This document shows, piece by piece, positions 1 through 9,504 of a stretch of 64,000 nucleotides of DNA. The stretch is taken from NCBI GenBank assembly GCA_947631115.1, contig CANRKB010000002.1:124001-188000 (forward strand). Direction: 5' to 3'. The notes below the pieces were generated by a model. That model saw only the letters and a list, made by a program, of their open reading frames with translations. It was not told the DNA's origin and searched no databases. Numbering within the stretch: position 1 is the first letter of the stretch; each line of letters begins with the position of its first letter. The stretch is from an uncultured Clostridia bacterium. Lineage in GTDB: Bacteria; Bacillota; Clostridia; Oscillospirales; Ruminococcaceae. A program made the translations under genes and the position numbers.

Positions 1-809
1 TTTTCAGCATAAAAGGAAATGTCGTTTATTATCTTTATAACGACGTAATTATTATTGTTTTCGGTTATAGTGTTTAAAGTTATCAGAGGAACACAATCTC
101 TGGGCGAATATAAAAGCGAATTCTGAATTGCACTTACAAACGCCGCTATTGTATGCCGCCTGTCTGCCGCAATATAGCAGGGCGCATGATCATATGAAAA
201 ATCAATACATCTTCCGCAATTTGCAAGAAGTGTGTTGGTTCTAACTACTATGCTGTTTAAAAACTGATAACAATCTATCTTTACAGGTTCGGCTTTTCGC
301 ATTACCATATTCAGATATTCAAGAATACTTTGAAAAACACGATTTATTTTTAAAAGACATTCTTCCATATCCAAAGACGGCTTTGATATATTCTGAGCTC
401 TCAATCTTTTCATAATTCCCCAAAGTCTTGAAGAATTAGTCTGAATAATGTCTATACTTGAGATCATTCTTTCCGCAAAGTCTGTATACCTTGCCATTGA
501 GCCGAGCTGATGACTGTTAAACAAACAGCAGATATAATATCCGTCTGTTCTCAGTATTTTCGCACAATACTGAACTCCTTTAACAACAAATATCGTTGTA
601 TAATAATCAAGGTCTTCAAATTTATAATCTTCCTTGAAATACGATTTTGCCTCGGACTCGGGTTTTATCATCTCGTTATTACTATAAATACATTTGCTTT
701 GACTGTCAAAGATAGCCACGGGGAAATCAAATAATTCGCAGATTTCGATTATCCTTTTAAGCCTTGCTCTTTCTTCAAGCAGGCTGTCTTTTATATACTG
801 TTCGCTCAC
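1..809 (-). CDS. Sensor histidine kinase-like protein (3' truncated by window edge)
   Basis: About 269 codons run off the left edge of the window. The GTG start overlaps the pepF stop by 4 nt (GTGA) and has a GGAG ribosome binding site inside the end of pepF, so the two are translationally coupled. The N-terminus (about residues 20-100) looks like a small sensory, PAS-like domain (FPVAIFDSQSKCIYSNNEMI). A helical region follows. The sequence AIQNSLLYSP, about 235 residues in, resembles the N-box of a GHKL/HATPase_c ATPase domain. I see no clear phospho-acceptor His motif of the SHELRTPL type, so it may be an atypical kinase or an ATPase-domain regulator. The ligand and partner are unknown. 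The kinase-like assignment is inference from this partial sequence; the open frame and the coupling to pepF are directly visible. Confidence 0.6.
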   Translation of the reverse strand, partial: MSEQYIKDSLLEERARLKRIIEICELFDFPVAIFDSQSKCIYSNNEMIKPESEAKSYFKEDYKFEDLDYYTTIFVVKGVQYCAKILRTDGYYICCLFNSHQLGSMARYTDFAERMISSIDIIQTNSSRLWGIMKRLRAQNISKPSLDMEECLLKINRVFQSILEYLNMVMRKAEPVKIDCYQFLNSIVVRTNTLLANCGRCIDFSYDHAPCYIAADRRHTIAAFVSAIQNSLLYSPRDCVPLITLNTITENNNNYVVIKIINDISFYAE

Positions 810-2596
810 ACGAGCTTCTCCATTTCATTTAGTAATTCATTTAAAAGTTTCATTGCGTTTTTAGCAGGCACGTCTGACGTCATATCAACGCCCGCGTCTT
901 TTAGCAATGATATAGGATCTTTTGAGCATCCTCCGCTCAGAAACCCTATATAATCCTTTACAGCGCTTTCTCCCTCGTTCAGTATCCTTTCGGATAGGGC
1001 TATTGCCGCAAGAAAGCCCGTAGCGTACTGATAAACGTAATAATCATAATAGAAATGCGGTATTCTTGCCCATTCCATATCCAGTCCGCAGTCTATTATA
1101 AGATCGTTTCCGTAATATTCACAATTGAGCTTACGGTACATCTCACAAAGTTTTTCCGCTGTAAGGCTGCCGCCGTTTTCAACGGTTTCGTTTATTTTCA
1201 GTTCAAATTCGGCGAACATTGCCTGACGGAAAAACGTTGTCCTGAATTGTTCAAGAAAATAGTTTACAAGAAACGCTCTGCGCTTTTTATCTGTCGTGGT
1301 TTTCAGAAGATACTGCATAAGCAGGCTCTCGTTACAGGTAGATGCGACCTCCGCGACGAAGATAACATAATCCGAATAGACCGTAGGCTGATTTTTGTTT
1401 GAAAGATACGAGTGGATAGCGTGACCCATTTCGTGAGCAAGCGTAAACTCCCAGTTGAGCGTGTTCTTATAATTGAGCAGGACAAACGGGTGAACCTTTG
1501 CTCCCGCAGAATATGCTCCGCTGCGTTTGCCCTCGTTTTCGAGTACGTCTATCCAACCGTTTTCCAGACCCTCGCGGAATATCTTTCGATAATCCTCGCC
1601 CATAGGAGCTAGAGCCTCGTAAACATCGCGCTTCGCCTGCTCATACGAAACATTGTCGTCTATGCCCTCGACTATAGGCGTGTACAGATCATAAGCGTGA
1701 AGCTCGTCAAGCCCGAGCGCTTTTTTGCGTATCCTCACATATCTATGCATAAGCTCCGCATTATCGTGGACGGAACGAATAAGGCTATGATATACCTTTG
1801 TATCGACTTCGTTCTGATTGAGCGACATTTCAAGAGTGCTGTTATATTTTCTTGCTCTTGAACGGAAAACAAGCGTTTTGACCTGTGCGGAAAGCATTGC
1901 CGCAGACGTGTTTTTAAAGCTCTCGTATGTCTCATACAAGGCGTCGAAAGCAGACTTTCTCAGTACCCTGTCAGGACTCTGAACAAGAGGAATATAACTC
2001 TCGTGAGTAAGCTGATGATGATTTCCGTCCTTGTCCACTGCGTCCGGGAATTTCAGATCGGCGTCATTGAAAAGCGAGAAAATGTCCTCGGGAGTTCCCT
2101 GCATTTCTCCCGCAAGAGCCATTATACGCTCCTCGTTTTCGGAGAGAATATGAGCGCGTTTTCGGCGGATCCTGTCTATTGCAATTCTGTACAATTCAAG
2201 CCCGGGACAAGTTTTATAAAACTCATTCATGCTTTCGTCGGGAATTCCTATAATTTCGGGAACGGCAAACGCGCAATCGCCCGAAATCTTTACCAAAAGC
2301 ATTTGCAGCCTGCCGCACATATCCTGATATTTTGACACTCTCGTATCTTCGTCGCTTTTGCGCTGAGCATAATTTATAAGGCTGTCAAACAGCAACGTAA
2401 GCTCATCGTCGAGCTTCAGATATTCAAGCAGCTTTTCCGGCTCGCCGAGTTTTCCTTTGTAGCCCGCGCATTTTTCGGCTAAATCTCCCGCCTTTATGAG
2501 ATCCTTTTCCCAAAGCTCGTCGCTTTGGTAAATATCTTCAATCGACCACTTGCTTTCAGCAGGAACATCCGCTCTTGCGGGTATTCTTTCAGCCAT
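806..2596 (-). CDS. pepF: Oligoendopeptidase F (M3 family zinc peptidase)
   Basis: 596 aa, the usual length for PepF. It hydrolyses short peptides in the cytoplasm. The zinc site is visible: HEMGH at about residues 388-392, and a third ligand Glu at about 416 in the context VAEVAST, followed by the conserved CNESL. The N-terminal M3 lobe begins with the typical phrase WSIEDIY near residue 17. It lies 12 nt downstream of a small membrane-protein gene and overlaps the following kinase-like gene by 4 nt, which places it third in an operon that begins with tyrA. The RBS is GGAGAG-like before the ATG. Family assignment is secure; no physiological substrate can be inferred. Confidence 0.95.
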   Translation of the reverse strand: MAERIPARADVPAESKWSIEDIYQSDELWEKDLIKAGDLAEKCAGYKGKLGEPEKLLEYLKLDDELTLLFDSLINYAQRKSDEDTRVSKYQDMCGRLQMLLVKISGDCAFAVPEIIGIPDESMNEFYKTCPGLELYRIAIDRIRRKRAHILSENEERIMALAGEMQGTPEDIFSLFNDADLKFPDAVDKDGNHHQLTHESYIPLVQSPDRVLRKSAFDALYETYESFKNTSAAMLSAQVKTLVFRSRARKYNSTLEMSLNQNEVDTKVYHSLIRSVHDNAELMHRYVRIRKKALGLDELHAYDLYTPIVEGIDDNVSYEQAKRDVYEALAPMGEDYRKIFREGLENGWIDVLENEGKRSGAYSAGAKVHPFVLLNYKNTLNWEFTLAHEMGHAIHSYLSNKNQPTVYSDYVIFVAEVASTCNESLLMQYLLKTTTDKKRRAFLVNYFLEQFRTTFFRQAMFAEFELKINETVENGGSLTAEKLCEMYRKLNCEYYGNDLIIDCGLDMEWARIPHFYYDYYVYQYATGFLAAIALSERILNEGESAVKDYIGFLSGGCSKDPISLLKDAGVDMTSDVPAKNAMKLLNELLNEMEKLV

Positions 2597-2608
2597 AAAA
2601 CTCTCCTT

Positions 2609-3157
2609 TCAATGAAGTCTTTTGCTTATCTTTGTTTTTATAACCTTTTCATAGAAAGGTCTCAGATAACCCAGGAAAATGTCGTATGACACAAACGCAA
2701 AGATTGCGAGCACTACGATAACTATCATACTGTATTTTCCGAAATCGTCCGCGCTTTCCAGAAGCTCCGTCATACCGAAAACGTAAATAAGAAGCAAATA
2801 ACAGCCTGTTGTCGATACGGCAAGTACAGCTAATTTTACTGCTCCTCTCAGCAAAACAAACTTTATCTTCTGAATATATTCCCTCAGTATCGGATAATAT
2901 CCGAGCAGGAATATAAACATCATCGCCGCTTCATAGTTTGAAGTGATAAGCAAGCACAAAAGCCCGACAGCGACGTAACTCACAAGCCCGTATTTAACGC
3001 CGAGATTTTCCTTTATTACATACACAAGAACTCCTGCAAACGCAGGAGTTACATACTCAAACGTCGGTACGAACCCTAAAACGAACATCACTGCGATCGC
3101 AAGCCCGCTCATTATTCCGCAAAGAGCAACAACATAGCCTATACGAGGCTTTGACAT
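2609..3157 (-). CDS. Small polytopic membrane protein
   Basis: 182 aa with about five or six hydrophobic segments and short loops, and a basic C-terminus (KVIKTKISKRLH) that suggests a cytoplasmic end. The fold, with a pro/gly-rich first pair of helices, reminds me of small vitamin-transporter S-components or DUF2232-like proteins, but I cannot assign a family with confidence. It starts 1 nt after the tyrA stop and ends 12 nt before pepF, so it is co-transcribed with them. No function is proposed. Confidence 0.7.
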   Translation of the reverse strand: MSKPRIGYVVALCGIMSGLAIAVMFVLGFVPTFEYVTPAFAGVLVYVIKENLGVKYGLVSYVAVGLLCLLITSNYEAAMMFIFLLGYYPILREYIQKIKFVLLRGAVKLAVLAVSTTGCYLLLIYVFGMTELLESADDFGKYSMIVIVVLAIFAFVSYDIFLGYLRPFYEKVIKTKISKRLH

Positions 3158-3158
3158 C

Positions 3159-4013
3159 TTATCCGCGCCCCTGTCCGTAAAACTCCATACTCTTTTCTTT
3201 TTGTATTCTTCCGTCTTTCAAAAGCTCGCGCAATGTATCAATATCGTCATTCATCATAGCGTCGCGGTATTCCGTAAGCGAATGAATAATGTTATTCACC
3301 TCGAATAAAAGCGCGTCTTTATTGCACATAAAAAGTCCCGACCACATTTCCTCATTAAGGTAAGCTACTCTTGTAAGATCAAGAAAGCTGCCCGCCGAAA
3401 AACCGTCCGCTTTAAGAAGCGATGGACTTTTTACATATGCGTTTGAAACAACGTGCGCAAGCTGCGAAGTATACGCGATATTTCTGTCATGCTGTTCAGG
3501 CGTGGCTATAACGACCTGTCCGAAATTCATGCATGCGCCCAGCGTTGAAACAAGATCTATCGCTATCTGCGGAGTATTCTCCGTTGGCGTAATTATAAAG
3601 CTCGCCTTGCTGAAAAGCTCCGCGTCTGAATAGTCAAAGCCCGAATGTTCCGTTCCCGCCATAGGGTGTGTTCCGATAAAGATAACTCCCTTTTCTTCGA
3701 GTACAGGCGTACAGTTATTTACAATATAACCCTTTACGCCGCATATATCCATTACAATCGAGCCTTTTTTGAATTTATCGGCATTTTCTTTTACAAATTT
3801 TACTATAGAAAACGGGTAAAGAGCTATAACCGTGAGATTTGCTTCGCAAAGCCTGTCAACTCCGATCTCTTCGTCAATTGCTCCCGCTTTAAGAGCCTTG
3901 TTTACCGTTTCTTTGTCTGTATCTATTCCCATGATATGATGGAAAGTGTTGGCTTTAAGAGCTTTGCAAATTGAGCCGCCTATAAGTCCGAGACCTACTA
4001 CAGCAATATTCAA
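3159..4013 (-). CDS. tyrA: Prephenate dehydrogenase (tyrosine biosynthesis)
   Basis: 284 aa. It oxidatively decarboxylates prephenate to 4-hydroxyphenylpyruvate with NAD(P). The N-terminal Rossmann motif VGLGLIGGS lies at residues 6-14, and the family motif GTHPMAG containing the catalytic His is at about residue 115. The length fits the monofunctional enzyme; there is no chorismate mutase domain or C-terminal ACT domain. The start is a TTG, chosen because a GGTGG ribosome binding site lies 8 nt upstream and the Rossmann strand begins immediately. It is the first gene of a tyrA-membrane protein-pepF-kinase operon driven by a consensus promoter. Confidence 0.92.
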   Translation of the reverse strand: MNIAVVGLGLIGGSICKALKANTFHHIMGIDTDKETVNKALKAGAIDEEIGVDRLCEANLTVIALYPFSIVKFVKENADKFKKGSIVMDICGVKGYIVNNCTPVLEEKGVIFIGTHPMAGTEHSGFDYSDAELFSKASFIITPTENTPQIAIDLVSTLGACMNFGQVVIATPEQHDRNIAYTSQLAHVVSNAYVKSPSLLKADGFSAGSFLDLTRVAYLNEEMWSGLFMCNKDALLFEVNNIIHSLTEYRDAMMNDDIDTLRELLKDGRIQKEKSMEFYGQGRG

Positions 4014-4046
4014 AATTATTCCACCTTTTAAATTATTAACATTATA

Positions 4047-4075
4047 ATTATAACATCTTTTTCCTGATTTTTCAA
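4047..4075 (-). promoter_or_regulatory. Sigma-A-type promoter of tyrA operon
   Basis: Minus strand: -35 TTGAAA (4070-4075), 17-nt spacer, -10 TATAAT (4047-4052). The TTG start of tyrA lies about 35 nt downstream. Confidence 0.75.
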
Positions 4076-4156
4076 TAGCAAATAACTCATTTTGTAAATT
4101 TTTTATTTTTTAGGCAAAAATAATTTTACCAAGTATTATAACATCTTAAACACATT

Positions 4157-4180
4157 TAGGGCGCTGTTTCCAACGCCCTA
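4157..4180 (-). terminator. Hairpin downstream of fba
   Basis: The stem TAGGGCG/CGCCCTA with a 10-nt loop lies 9 nt after the aldolase stop codon. On the minus strand it is not followed by a strong T-run, so it is a weak or rho-independent-like terminator, or a 3'-end stabilising stem. Confidence 0.5.
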
Positions 4181-4189
4181 TTGTTTATA

Positions 4190-5053
4190 TTAAGCTTTTC
4201 CTACCGAACCGAAAAGCTCCATTTTTTCTTTTACAGTAGCCTTTATAGCCTCTGCGCCGGGAGCTAAGAGTTTTCTCGGATCGAAGCCCTTGCCCTGCTG
4301 ATCCTTACCCTCTTCGATATACTTTCTCGTCGCCTCGGCAAAAGAGAGCTGGCACTCGGTATTAACGTTTATCTTAGCAACGCCGAGAGAAATTGCTTTC
4401 TTTATCATATCAGCGGGAATACCCGTACCGCCGTGGAGTACGAGCGGCATATCGCCGACTTCTTTCTTTACTGCCTCAAGAGTTTCAAAAGAAAGTCCGG
4501 GCCAGTTTGCGGGGTATTTACCGTGAATGTTTCCTATGCCTGCAGCGAGCATCGTAACTCCGAGGTCTGCAATAGCCTTGCACTCCTTGGGATCCGCGCA
4601 TTCGCCCATTCCTACAACGCCGTCCTCTTCGCCGCCTATCGAGCCGACTTCCGCTTCGATGGAAATTCCGAGAACATCGCAGGTATTAACGAGAATTTTC
4701 GTCTTTTCAATGTTCTCCGCGATAGGATAATGCGAGCCGTCGAACATTATCGAAGAAAAGCCCGCTCTTATGCACTTCTGCGCACCCTCAAAAGTTCCGT
4801 GGTCGAGGTGGAGCGCAACGGGAACGGTTATCTTCATTTCTTCGAGCATACCGTTTACCATGCCGACAACGGTCTTAAATCCCGTCATATATTTGCCTGC
4901 GCCCTCTGATACGCCCAATATAACGGGCGACCTCAATTCCTCAGCTACAGCGAGGATAGACTTTGTCCATTCAAGGTTGTTGATGTTGAACTGTCCGACA
5001 GCGTACTTGCCGTCACGCGCCTTGTTCAGCATTTCTTTTGCGGAAACCAACAT
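4190..5053 (-). CDS. fba: Class II fructose-1,6-bisphosphate aldolase
   Basis: 287 aa. This zinc-dependent aldolase of glycolysis and gluconeogenesis interconverts fructose-1,6-bisphosphate with DHAP and GAP. Visible motifs are HLDHG (residues 82-86: catalytic Asp 84 and zinc-ligand His 85), SIMFDGSHYP, LHGGTGIP (a zinc His followed by the phosphate-binding loop) and INVNTE near residue 230. The length matches the short class IIB (Fba/GatY/KbaY-type) branch, so a tagatose-bisphosphate aldolase activity cannot be excluded from sequence alone. It is a single-gene transcript with its own consensus promoter, an AAAGGAG ribosome binding site and a downstream hairpin. Confidence 0.93.
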   Translation of the reverse strand: MLVSAKEMLNKARDGKYAVGQFNINNLEWTKSILAVAEELRSPVILGVSEGAGKYMTGFKTVVGMVNGMLEEMKITVPVALHLDHGTFEGAQKCIRAGFSSIMFDGSHYPIAENIEKTKILVNTCDVLGISIEAEVGSIGGEEDGVVGMGECADPKECKAIADLGVTMLAAGIGNIHGKYPANWPGLSFETLEAVKKEVGDMPLVLHGGTGIPADMIKKAISLGVAKINVNTECQLSFAEATRKYIEEGKDQQGKGFDPRKLLAPGAEAIKATVKEKMELFGSVGKA

Positions 5054-5103
5054 AGAAAAATTCTCCTTTATAATTAAATTTGGGATAATAAATCCATAAG
5101 TTG

Positions 5104-5132
5104 ATTATATCACAATTTCCACAAAATTGCAA
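5104..5132 (-). promoter_or_regulatory. Promoter of fba
   Basis: Minus strand: -35 TTGCAA (5127-5132), 17-nt spacer, -10 TATAAT (5104-5109), about 50 nt upstream of the aldolase ATG. Confidence 0.75.
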
Positions 5133-5230
5133 GAGCTTTTGAATAATTTTTCTTCAAACTTCACAAATTTTGTAAAAATTCTCACTTTGTATTCATTTCA
5201 TCAAGTGAAATTATGTTTCACATCTATATG

Positions 5231-5557
5231 TTAAGTGTTGTGGTCGCTTGTGTGGAACTGTTTTAAATTCCCTATCTTCTTTGCTCTTTCGCGCATTATA
5301 TCGTCAACCTCTTCAACCGAAAGTCCGCGCTCAGCCATAAGCACCGCGACATGATAAAACAAATCGTTTATCTCGTTTGCAAGCTCGTCATTGTCGGCAT
5401 TTTTCGCTGCTATCACCATTTCCGTACATTCCTCGCCGCACTTTTTGAGAATTTTGTCAAGCCCCTTATCAAAAAGATAGCAGGTGTAAGAACCCTCCTG
5501 CGGATTTGCCCTGCGGTCTACAATTACATCGTACATTTCCTTGAACGCTTCGCTCAT
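5231..5557 (-). CDS. hisE: Phosphoribosyl-ATP pyrophosphatase
   Basis: 108 aa. It hydrolyses phosphoribosyl-ATP to phosphoribosyl-AMP, the second step of histidine synthesis. The MazG-like helical core shows the metal-binding EECTEM and NEINDLFYHV motifs (about residues 40-70). It is the last gene of the his operon and overlaps the preceding membrane-protein gene by 4 nt. HisE and HisI are separate proteins here rather than the HisIE fusion common in other bacteria. Confidence 0.93.
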   Translation of the reverse strand: MSEAFKEMYDVIVDRRANPQEGSYTCYLFDKGLDKILKKCGEECTEMVIAAKNADNDELANEINDLFYHVAVLMAERGLSVEEVDDIMRERAKKIGNLKQFHTSDHNT

Positions 5558-6195
5558 TGTTTTTCCTCCTGAAAATTTTCATGTTTTATGATCTCTCCCA
5601 GTATGGAAAGATTTTTCGGCGTGGCTTTGAAGGTTATCAGCGTTTCCTCCTTGTATCCCACGTTTGCCATTATTGCTATTTTATTATTTTCAAGTTTTGC
5701 AAAAACAGGAACAGAATTTTTCATTCTTACTGTCCTGATGCCGTTTTTCGTGATTATTGTCAGATTTCCTACAGCCAATAAAATCATCTCTGCTCCCAAA
5801 ACCAAAAACAAAACAGCTAATTTGGTGTAGACGTCGGCATTGGCTTTGAGGTCGTTTGCCATATTCTGATAATATACATCGGGGTCTGTAATTTCTATTC
5901 CAAACTTTTGCTCGTCCTGATGTGCCAAATTTTCTACATAATCAGTCCCCAAATATCCCTCGACAATTTTAGCGTTTTTAGAAATTTCATTTGCGCGGCT
6001 AAAATTGTACCCTGCCGTCACAAATATTACAGCGGACGCGGCAAGAACAATTATCACGCCTTTAGTAAACTTCAGCTTTACCGCAAGAATACCCTCTTTA
6101 TTACACGCCGCAAAAGCCCTTATATATTTACAGAGCATAATAAGCGCCGCCGCGCATAATATACACATACTTGCAGTAAATAATATATTTATCAC
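5554..6195 (-). CDS. Three-TM membrane protein embedded in the his operon
   Basis: 213 aa. The hydrophobic segments lie at about residues 4-24, 45-65 and 123-146, with an acidic extracytoplasmic stretch between the second and third and a soluble C-terminal tail of about 60 residues. I do not recognise a family. It sits between hisI (10 nt gap) and hisE (4-nt overlap), so it is co-transcribed with the pathway. Its role in histidine metabolism is unproven; it may be a passenger. Confidence 0.7.
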   Translation of the reverse strand: MINILFTASMCILCAAALIMLCKYIRAFAACNKEGILAVKLKFTKGVIIVLAASAVIFVTAGYNFSRANEISKNAKIVEGYLGTDYVENLAHQDEQKFGIEITDPDVYYQNMANDLKANADVYTKLAVLFLVLGAEMILLAVGNLTIITKNGIRTVRMKNSVPVFAKLENNKIAIMANVGYKEETLITFKATPKNLSILGEIIKHENFQEEKQ

Positions 6196-6205
6196 GTATA
6201 TGTCC

Positions 6206-6520
6206 TCACTTTATCTTGTTAAAAAAGCACGTTCTGTTGCCCGTATGACAAGCCGCACCCGTCTGCTCGACCTTAACAAGCAAAGTGTCGTCGTCGCAGT
6301 CGCCGTAAATTTCAATAACACGCTGAACGTGACCCGAAGTAGCGCCCTTGTTCCAAAGCTCCTGCCTTGACCTGCTCCAGAACCATGTATACCCCGTTTC
6401 GAGCGTTTTTCTCATGCTCTCCTCGTTCATATACGCCAGCATAAGCACCTCTCCCGTCTGATAGTCCTGCACTATCGCGGGGATAAGCTCCGATTTTTTA
6501 AAATACTTTTTTAAGTCCAT
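6206..6520 (-). CDS. hisI: Phosphoribosyl-AMP cyclohydrolase
   Basis: 104 aa. It opens the adenine ring of phosphoribosyl-AMP, the third step of histidine synthesis. It shows [18 protein letters not shown] at the start, [15 protein letters not shown], the acidic metal site DCDDDTLL and the Cys-containing HTGNRTCFF. The length equals the stand-alone HisI domain. It is 7 nt downstream of the DUF4253 gene in the his operon. Confidence 0.95.
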   Translation of the reverse strand: MDLKKYFKKSELIPAIVQDYQTGEVLMLAYMNEESMRKTLETGYTWFWSRSRQELWNKGATSGHVQRVIEIYGDCDDDTLLVKVEQTGAACHTGNRTCFFNKIK

Positions 6521-6527
6521 ATTTACC

Positions 6528-7250
6528 TCAATCCCACCAGAAATACCACACCGACGACTTTATAAGCGTATCCGCAAGCGCGCCGATCGTTCCAACGCCC
6601 TGGTCAACTATATCGCAGCAAAACACATATTGTTCAAGCGCCAGCTCCATAGCGGCATTTTTATCCTTTACAGGCCGCGCGGCAAATTCCAAAATATCGT
6701 GCGTCATTACCGCGGGGATCGCTCCGTATTTTTCGTACCAGTACTTCGCTATGTACATAATTTCGTCGTTTGTCGGACATTCGTTCCAACCTCCGAACGG
6801 TACCCACGCGAACACCTCCCACGGGTTTTTAACGGGGATTTTCGCAATAACGCACTCGACAGATTTTCTCGTATTGTAGTCTATAAGTCCGCCGAAAATG
6901 CGGTTTTCATCGCCGCCCGCCACCGCGCCGATACGATCCTTCCACTCATCGGCTGTATAAAACTCGCGGTTCTCCTTAATTCTTTGCCGAAACCAATTTT
7001 CGGGGATAGTCGGTTCTTCGGACATAACCTCTTTTTGGTATTCCTCAAGAGGTTCCCATTCGTCAAAATCTCTTTCAAAATACCCGTCAAGCCCGAAAAT
7101 CATCGGAGTATATCCGCCCATTTCGCGCTTTGCGTACAGGTCGTCATATATGTTCATTATTTTTGAAAGTTCACTGCCCTCAGGTATAACTTCGCACGGA
7201 CAGTCGAGATAATCTATCAGCTTTTTTGCCTGTTCGCTTATCTTCGCCAT
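6528..7250 (-). CDS. DUF4253 domain protein in the his operon
   Basis: 240 aa, soluble. The C-terminal half has the DUF4253 signature [17 protein letters not shown] and the adjacent conserved segment [20 protein letters not shown]; the family's function is unknown to me. The N-terminal half is not recognised. It lies between hisF (12 nt gap) and hisI (7 nt gap) with a good RBS (AAAGGAGA), so it is co-transcribed with histidine biosynthesis. It has no signal peptide or membrane segment. Confidence 0.75.
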   Translation of the reverse strand: MAKISEQAKKLIDYLDCPCEVIPEGSELSKIMNIYDDLYAKREMGGYTPMIFGLDGYFERDFDEWEPLEEYQKEVMSEEPTIPENWFRQRIKENREFYTADEWKDRIGAVAGGDENRIFGGLIDYNTRKSVECVIAKIPVKNPWEVFAWVPFGGWNECPTNDEIMYIAKYWYEKYGAIPAVMTHDILEFAARPVKDKNAAMELALEQYVFCCDIVDQGVGTIGALADTLIKSSVWYFWWD

Positions 7251-7262
7251 GATATTCTCCTT

Positions 7263-8018
7263 TTATCTTGCGGGAATATTGTGTTCTTTCAGATGGCGCT
7301 TTACTTCGCCGACTGTCAGCTCCTTAAAATGAAACAGCGATGCAGCCAACGCCGCAGAGGAATTTGTTTTCTCAAACACTTCGGAAAAATGCTCCAACTT
7401 GCCGCAGCCGCCGCTTGCGATAACAGGGATATTTACGCGCTCGCAGACAAAGTTAAGCATATCAATGTCAAATCCTCCGCGAACACCGTCCGTATCAATT
7501 GAGTTCAGGCAAATTTCGCCCGCGCCTCGCTCGGAAATTTCCTTTACCCAGTCGCCAAGATCAAGCCCCATGTCCACTCTTCCGCCGTTTATGTAAACCG
7601 AATAGCCGCCCTTTCCGTTACGCTTGGCGTCTATTCCCACTACAACGCACTGACTTCCGAATATCTCCGCCGCGTCGCTTATAAGCTTTGGGTTCTTGAC
7701 CGCCTGGGAGTTTACAGAAACCTTGTCCGCGCCTGCTCTTAACACCTCGCGGAAATCATCGACAGAACCTATTCCCCCGCCGACGCAAAGCGGCACGAAA
7801 ACCTGCCTTGCCGTTCTTCTGACAACGTCGAGCATAACTCCGCGTCCCTCGTATGACGCGGTTATATCATAAAAAACTATCTCGTCAGCGCCCTGCTTGT
7901 TGTATTCAACAGCAAGCTCCACCGGATCGCCGACATCTTTTATTCCCTCAAAATTTACTCCCTTTACGACCTTTCCGTTTCTTACGTCAAGGCAGGGGAT
8001 TATTCTTTTCGCAAGCAT
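7263..8018 (-). CDS. hisF: Imidazole glycerol phosphate synthase, cyclase subunit
   Basis: 251 aa (beta-alpha)8 barrel. With HisH it makes imidazole-glycerol phosphate and AICAR from PRFAR. The catalytic Asp in PCLDVRNG (residue 11) and the second in VGIDAKR (about 130) are both present, as are the phosphate-binding CVGGGI and [11 protein letters not shown]. The ribosome binding site AAAGGAG precedes the ATG; 3 nt separate it from hisA upstream. Confidence 0.96.
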   Translation of the reverse strand: MLAKRIIPCLDVRNGKVVKGVNFEGIKDVGDPVELAVEYNKQGADEIVFYDITASYEGRGVMLDVVRRTARQVFVPLCVGGGIGSVDDFREVLRAGADKVSVNSQAVKNPKLISDAAEIFGSQCVVVGIDAKRNGKGGYSVYINGGRVDMGLDLGDWVKEISERGAGEICLNSIDTDGVRGGFDIDMLNFVCERVNIPVIASGGCGKLEHFSEVFEKTNSSAALAASLFHFKELTVGEVKRHLKEHNIPAR

Positions 8019-8021
8019 TTT

Positions 8022-8738
8022 TTACTCCTTTGCCGCGTTTATTGCTTCTTTAAGATCAAGACTTCCCGAATAAATGGACTTTCCGCAGATAGCGCCGTAT
8101 AATCCGAGCTTTCGGCAAATGTTTATATCTTCAACAGAACGTACTCCCCCGCTTGCTATAATATTAGCGGAGCAGCTTGTGTTTATCTGTTCAAGCTGTT
8201 CGGCGTTTACTCCCGAAAGCGTTCCGTCCTTTGAAATATCGGTGAAAATTATATATTCAACGCCGATCCTGCTCATCTGCCGCGCAAGTATCGTGAAATA
8301 AACGTCCGAGGTTTCAAGCCAGCCTTCTGTAGCTACATAGCCGTTCTTTGCGTCAATGCCGACGGCTATCCTGCCTCCGAATTCTTTTACCGCGTCTTTT
8401 ACGAGCTGAGGATCTTTAACCGCCGCCGAGCCGATTATAACGCGCGAAATTCCGTTTTTAAGGTACATCTCGACAGTATCGAGCGAACGTATTCCCCCGC
8501 CGACTTCGACTTTCAAATTCGTGTTTTTCGCAACGTCAATGAAAATTTCCTTGTTCTGTTGAGTTGCGTCCTTTGCGCCGTCAAGGTCTACCATATGTAT
8601 CCACTCAGCCCCCGCGCTTTCAAACGCCTTTGCGGTGTCCATATAGCTGTCCGCTACTTTTTGAACGGTATTATAATCGCCCTTGAACAGTCTTACGCAC
8701 TGTCCGTCTTTTATGTCTATAGCGGGTAAAATAAACAT
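8022..8738 (-). CDS. hisA: ProFAR isomerase
   Basis: 238 aa from the chosen start. It isomerises ProFAR to PRFAR and has a barrel fold homologous to HisF. The catalytic Asp residues are in [13 protein letters not shown] (residue 8) and [10 protein letters not shown] (about 130); VGGGIRS and ASGGVRS bind phosphate. The frame is open 31 codons further upstream, but the ATG at 8738 follows AAGGAG and the conserved N-terminus starts there, so I reject the longer start. A 151-nt gap separates it from hisH; I see no independent promoter in it. Confidence 0.95.
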   Translation of the reverse strand: MFILPAIDIKDGQCVRLFKGDYNTVQKVADSYMDTAKAFESAGAEWIHMVDLDGAKDATQQNKEIFIDVAKNTNLKVEVGGGIRSLDTVEMYLKNGISRVIIGSAAVKDPQLVKDAVKEFGGRIAVGIDAKNGYVATEGWLETSDVYFTILARQMSRIGVEYIIFTDISKDGTLSGVNAEQLEQINTSCSANIIASGGVRSVEDINICRKLGLYGAICGKSIYSGSLDLKEAINAAKE

Positions 8739-8889
8739 TATGTTCTCCTTGCTTTTTATTTGCTGCAATATTGTAAATTTACGGCGAGTCGGTCTGCTTT
8801 TCCCTGCAAAAACATTTTCAGGCAAAAGCAATTAAGCGGTAAAACAATTGCATAAAATTAAACTTTTATGCTGTAATACCTTTTTAATA

Positions 8890-9480
8890 TCACAAAGCCG
8901 CGAATTTTTTCAGAATTTCAAGCCCCGCTTCTCCGCTTTTTTCGGGGTGGAACTGCGCGCCGTAGACGTTTCCCGAAAACACAAGGGCAGGAACTTTCAT
9001 TCCATAGTCGCAATATGCCGAAACGTTTTCGCTCGGACAATCCGCCGCGTATGAATGTACAAAATAAACGTATTCCCCGCCCTTTTTTAAAAGTCCGCAG
9101 GAATTGTTCAATACAAGCTCGTTCCAGCCTATATGCGGGATTGGAAGATCTTTTGGCGTCATAAGTTTTACGCTTCCCTTTATAAGCCCCAAGCCCTTTG
9201 TTTCCTCAAACTCATAGCCCTTTTCAAAGAGCATTTGCATTCCGAGGCATATTCCGAGGAGCGGCTTTTTAACAGCCTCTTCTTTGATAACTCCGACAAG
9301 TCCGCTTTCGCTTAACATTCTCATAGCGTCGGGAAACGCGCCTACTCCGGGCAGAATAAGCCTGTCGGCATTTCTCAGATCATCTGCGTTTTTTGTTATT
9401 ATGTTCTCTATTCCGAGATAATCCAGCGCATTTTTTACGCTGAAAAGATTTCCCGCGCCGTAGTCAATTATCGCAGTCAT
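8890..9480 (-). CDS. hisH: Imidazole glycerol phosphate synthase, glutaminase subunit
   Basis: 196 aa class I amidotransferase that supplies ammonia to HisF. The nucleophile Cys lies in GICLGMQMLF (about residue 76), and the His-Glu of the triad in QFHPEKSG near the C-terminus. The N-terminus IIDYGAGNLFSV is typical. It is 24 nt downstream of hisB. Confidence 0.96.
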   Translation of the reverse strand: MTAIIDYGAGNLFSVKNALDYLGIENIITKNADDLRNADRLILPGVGAFPDAMRMLSESGLVGVIKEEAVKKPLLGICLGMQMLFEKGYEFEETKGLGLIKGSVKLMTPKDLPIPHIGWNELVLNNSCGLLKKGGEYVYFVHSYAADCPSENVSAYCDYGMKVPALVFSGNVYGAQFHPEKSGEAGLEILKKFAAL

Positions 9481-9504
9481 TAAAGCTGTCCCCTTTTGTT
9501 TACT

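Noticed and set aside
5205-5221. Small hairpin GTGAAA/TTTCAC after hisE as a his terminator
   Set aside because: The stem has only six pairs and no T-run follows on the minus strand.
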